From Dimorphilus gyrociliatus (taxonomy: Eukaryota; Annelida; Polychaeta; Dinophilidae), in the NCBI GenBank assembly GCA_904063045.1, contig CAJFCJ010000018.1, positions 248,001-312,000 of the forward strand: DNA of 64,000 bases. The letters are read 5' to 3'. Under the pieces are notes generated by a model. The model was not told the origin of the DNA, made no database searches, and worked only from the letters and a program-made list of their open reading frames with translations. A program made the position numbers and the translations under genes. Below are positions 62,901 through 64,000 of this stretch, in pieces. Position 1 is the stretch's first letter, and each line of letters opens with the position of its first letter.

Positions 62901-63971
62901 ATCAACAGGCGGAGCCTGATAGCCAATTGAGTATGCTGGATATGGCGTCCATGTATTATTACCGTAGACTAGAATAATATAAGATCTATAAGTTCTCTGA
63001 TCAGTTGTCAGTACAAGTTGAAAAGTGTTGAATTCATTTTTCGGAATATTTTCTTCATATGGCCATTTTACCAAATTTTTCCAAGTTATAACAGTCACTA
63101 GCGATGGTATAAAGTCTCCTTGATTAGACACCGTTGTTTTTATATCATGTTTTACCATGTTAATAACTTTAGTTGTTAATTCAGAACCTTCGAAAAAATA
63201 CGGATCATCTTGCTGATATACAGAATAATAAACAAGGTTCTTATCATTATCATTTCGTCCTTCCGAATCAGCCCAAAACGGTGCTATAATAGGTACTTTA
63301 GATAAGTAACCAGATAATTTCATTGGAAATTTAACGGGATAGGGTGATTGAAAGTTATTCTTGAAGGTGATATATCCATTTGAGTTTATCTGTTTCATTG
63401 AAATACTCACATATATATTGTTATTCATCAAATTGGTATAAAGTTTACGTAAAATTTTCTGTAAATTTTACAGTTAAACATGAAGCCATGCTTGATACGG
63501 ATTCTATCAGATGAGTAGTCATCCTGAGAATTAAAAACTAAGTCCTGTGTCTCAGCTGGTCCATATGGGAATATTTCAGGAACAAGAACTAGAGTGGAAT
63601 AATTTGAATTATTCAGTACTAATTTAAAGATAGGTTCTCACTTTTAGAACAATTGGCCCCTCTGAAGCCGTCTATACATTTACACTCATATCCGTCACTG
63701 GTAGGGATACAAGTACCCCCATACTAAAATAAATATATATGAAAATTTTTTTCTCTGTTTATAATTGGTCAAACCTGGCAGTTAACTCCATTACAATTCT
63801 GAATAGGAATTGCCGTAGTGGGTGCTTTAAAAAAATGTTTTAAGGAGTAATTCTTAATGATTTAAGTAAAAACCTGCAGTTGTTTCTCCGGATCCATTGT
63901 CAGCCAAGTCTAAAAAGCCATCATTGGTGTCAAAAATTAAAGGATCCAAATTTGAATCTGTATTGACTGGA
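56963..63971 (-). CDS. Large NIDO-AMOP-VWD-EGF-SEA transmembrane mucin-like protein (5' end outside window)
   Basis: 21 exons in the window, all phases consistent, 1913 codons: 63971-63874, 63824-63775, 63723-63642, 63588-63449, 63389-62807, 62748-62595, 62533-62257, 62205-61902, 61849-61712, 61656-60746, 60688-60559, 60350-59976, 59924-59594, 59535-59109, 59057-58990, 58932-58647, 58589-58522, 58457-58101, 58040-57734, 57681-57614, 57551-56963. Order: EGF (YGGTCIPTSDGYECKC), NIDO (INSNGYITF, IIAPFWAD), AMOP (APSRQCCYD), VWD (GDPHIRTADGKQYVFNGFGE), a cadherin-like fold (TGIFRWTV), several EGF/cbEGF repeats (DLNECA, DLDECA), four SEA-like modules, membrane helix (VVGVILIVLLVLLLCYVCGCY) and a roughly 90-residue tail. 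NIDO-AMOP-VWD is the MUC4/Mesh core, an epithelial surface protein family. The last SEA carries AGSVVV, the G/SVVV autocleavage consensus. Confidence 0.9.
57614..59535 (-). other. Tandem SEA-like module array with repeated 68-nt exons
   Basis: Inside the mucin-like gene. Modules start before a repeated exon of exactly 68 nt (phase 0 to 2) at 59057-58990, 58589-58522 and 57681-57614, each following an exon that ends in Ala. The C-terminal strand follows directly: SNNINVQFNMY, FGSILVKYQTL and AGSVVVNYDIRL. A fourth copy (SALNNFYSIQSISKSEF) is fused into exon 58457-58101, consistent with intron loss, and is followed by a degenerate strand. Confidence 0.7.
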
Positions 63972-64000
63972 CTGTAAATAACGAATAAACTCAAGATAAA

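Noticed and set aside
63390-63448. Reading straight through as coding (MNNNIYVSISM)
   Set aside because: A GTAAAC donor at 63448 and an AAACAG acceptor restore phase 0 and give KIYRKFY joined to INSNGYITF, the NIDO pattern; read-through requires a frameshift.
1-64000. CRISPR arrays, bacterial operons, retroviral or transposase genes
   Set aside because: No repeat-spacer pattern, no reverse transcriptase, integrase or transposase motif, and no terminal repeats noticed; all genes are intron-containing animal genes.

Overview
This is a gene-dense, AT-rich stretch of a compact bilaterian animal nuclear genome. Every gene is split by short introns, mostly about 50-110 nt, and intergenic gaps are 0.3-3.7 kb. 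The set includes an even-skipped homeobox gene, a turtle/IgSF9 adhesion receptor, a Ca2+/calmodulin PDE1, an NWD-type NACHT-WD protein, a StARD2/PCTP lipid-transfer protein and a MUC4-like NIDO-AMOP-VWD protein. A small-genome spiralian, for example a miniature annelid such as Dimorphilus, would fit intron size and gene density. That placement is inference. Ten multi-exon genes could be solved exon by exon with consistent reading phase from end to end, one of them only after allowing for a 1-nt frame break.

Layout. 505-14814 (+): PDE1, with four alternative 5' coding starts. 15522-22023 (+): NACHT-WD protein of 1959 aa. 24137-25527 (+): ENPP-family phosphodiesterase. 25880-36101 (-): turtle/IgSF9-like receptor, 22 coding exons, including a 14-nt microexon and a 5.3-kb intron. 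39797-41400 (+): small discoidin-TSP1-transmembrane protein with an apparent 1-nt frame break. 44229-45324 (-): single-pass membrane protein with one TNFR-like cysteine-rich repeat. 46545-47457 (-): PCTP/StARD2-like START protein. 49062-50727 (+): secreted DNase I-like nuclease. 52675-54020 (+): even-skipped/Evx. 55677-55909 (-): orphan terminal exon with a possible PP1-docking motif. 56963-63971 (-): 3' part of a large NIDO-AMOP-VWD-EGF-SEA membrane mucin-like gene that continues past the window edge.

The genes are not an operon and share no single pathway. Cyclic-nucleotide signalling (PDE1) and cell-surface/adhesion genes (turtle-like, discoidin-TSP1, TNFR-like, mucin-like) dominate. Notable points are tandemly duplicated alternative first exons in PDE1, a SEA-domain array built from repeated 68-nt exons, three GC-AG introns among roughly 90 solved introns, a frame break in the discoidin-TSP1 gene, and over-representation of TGACGTCA and AGATGGCG octamers.
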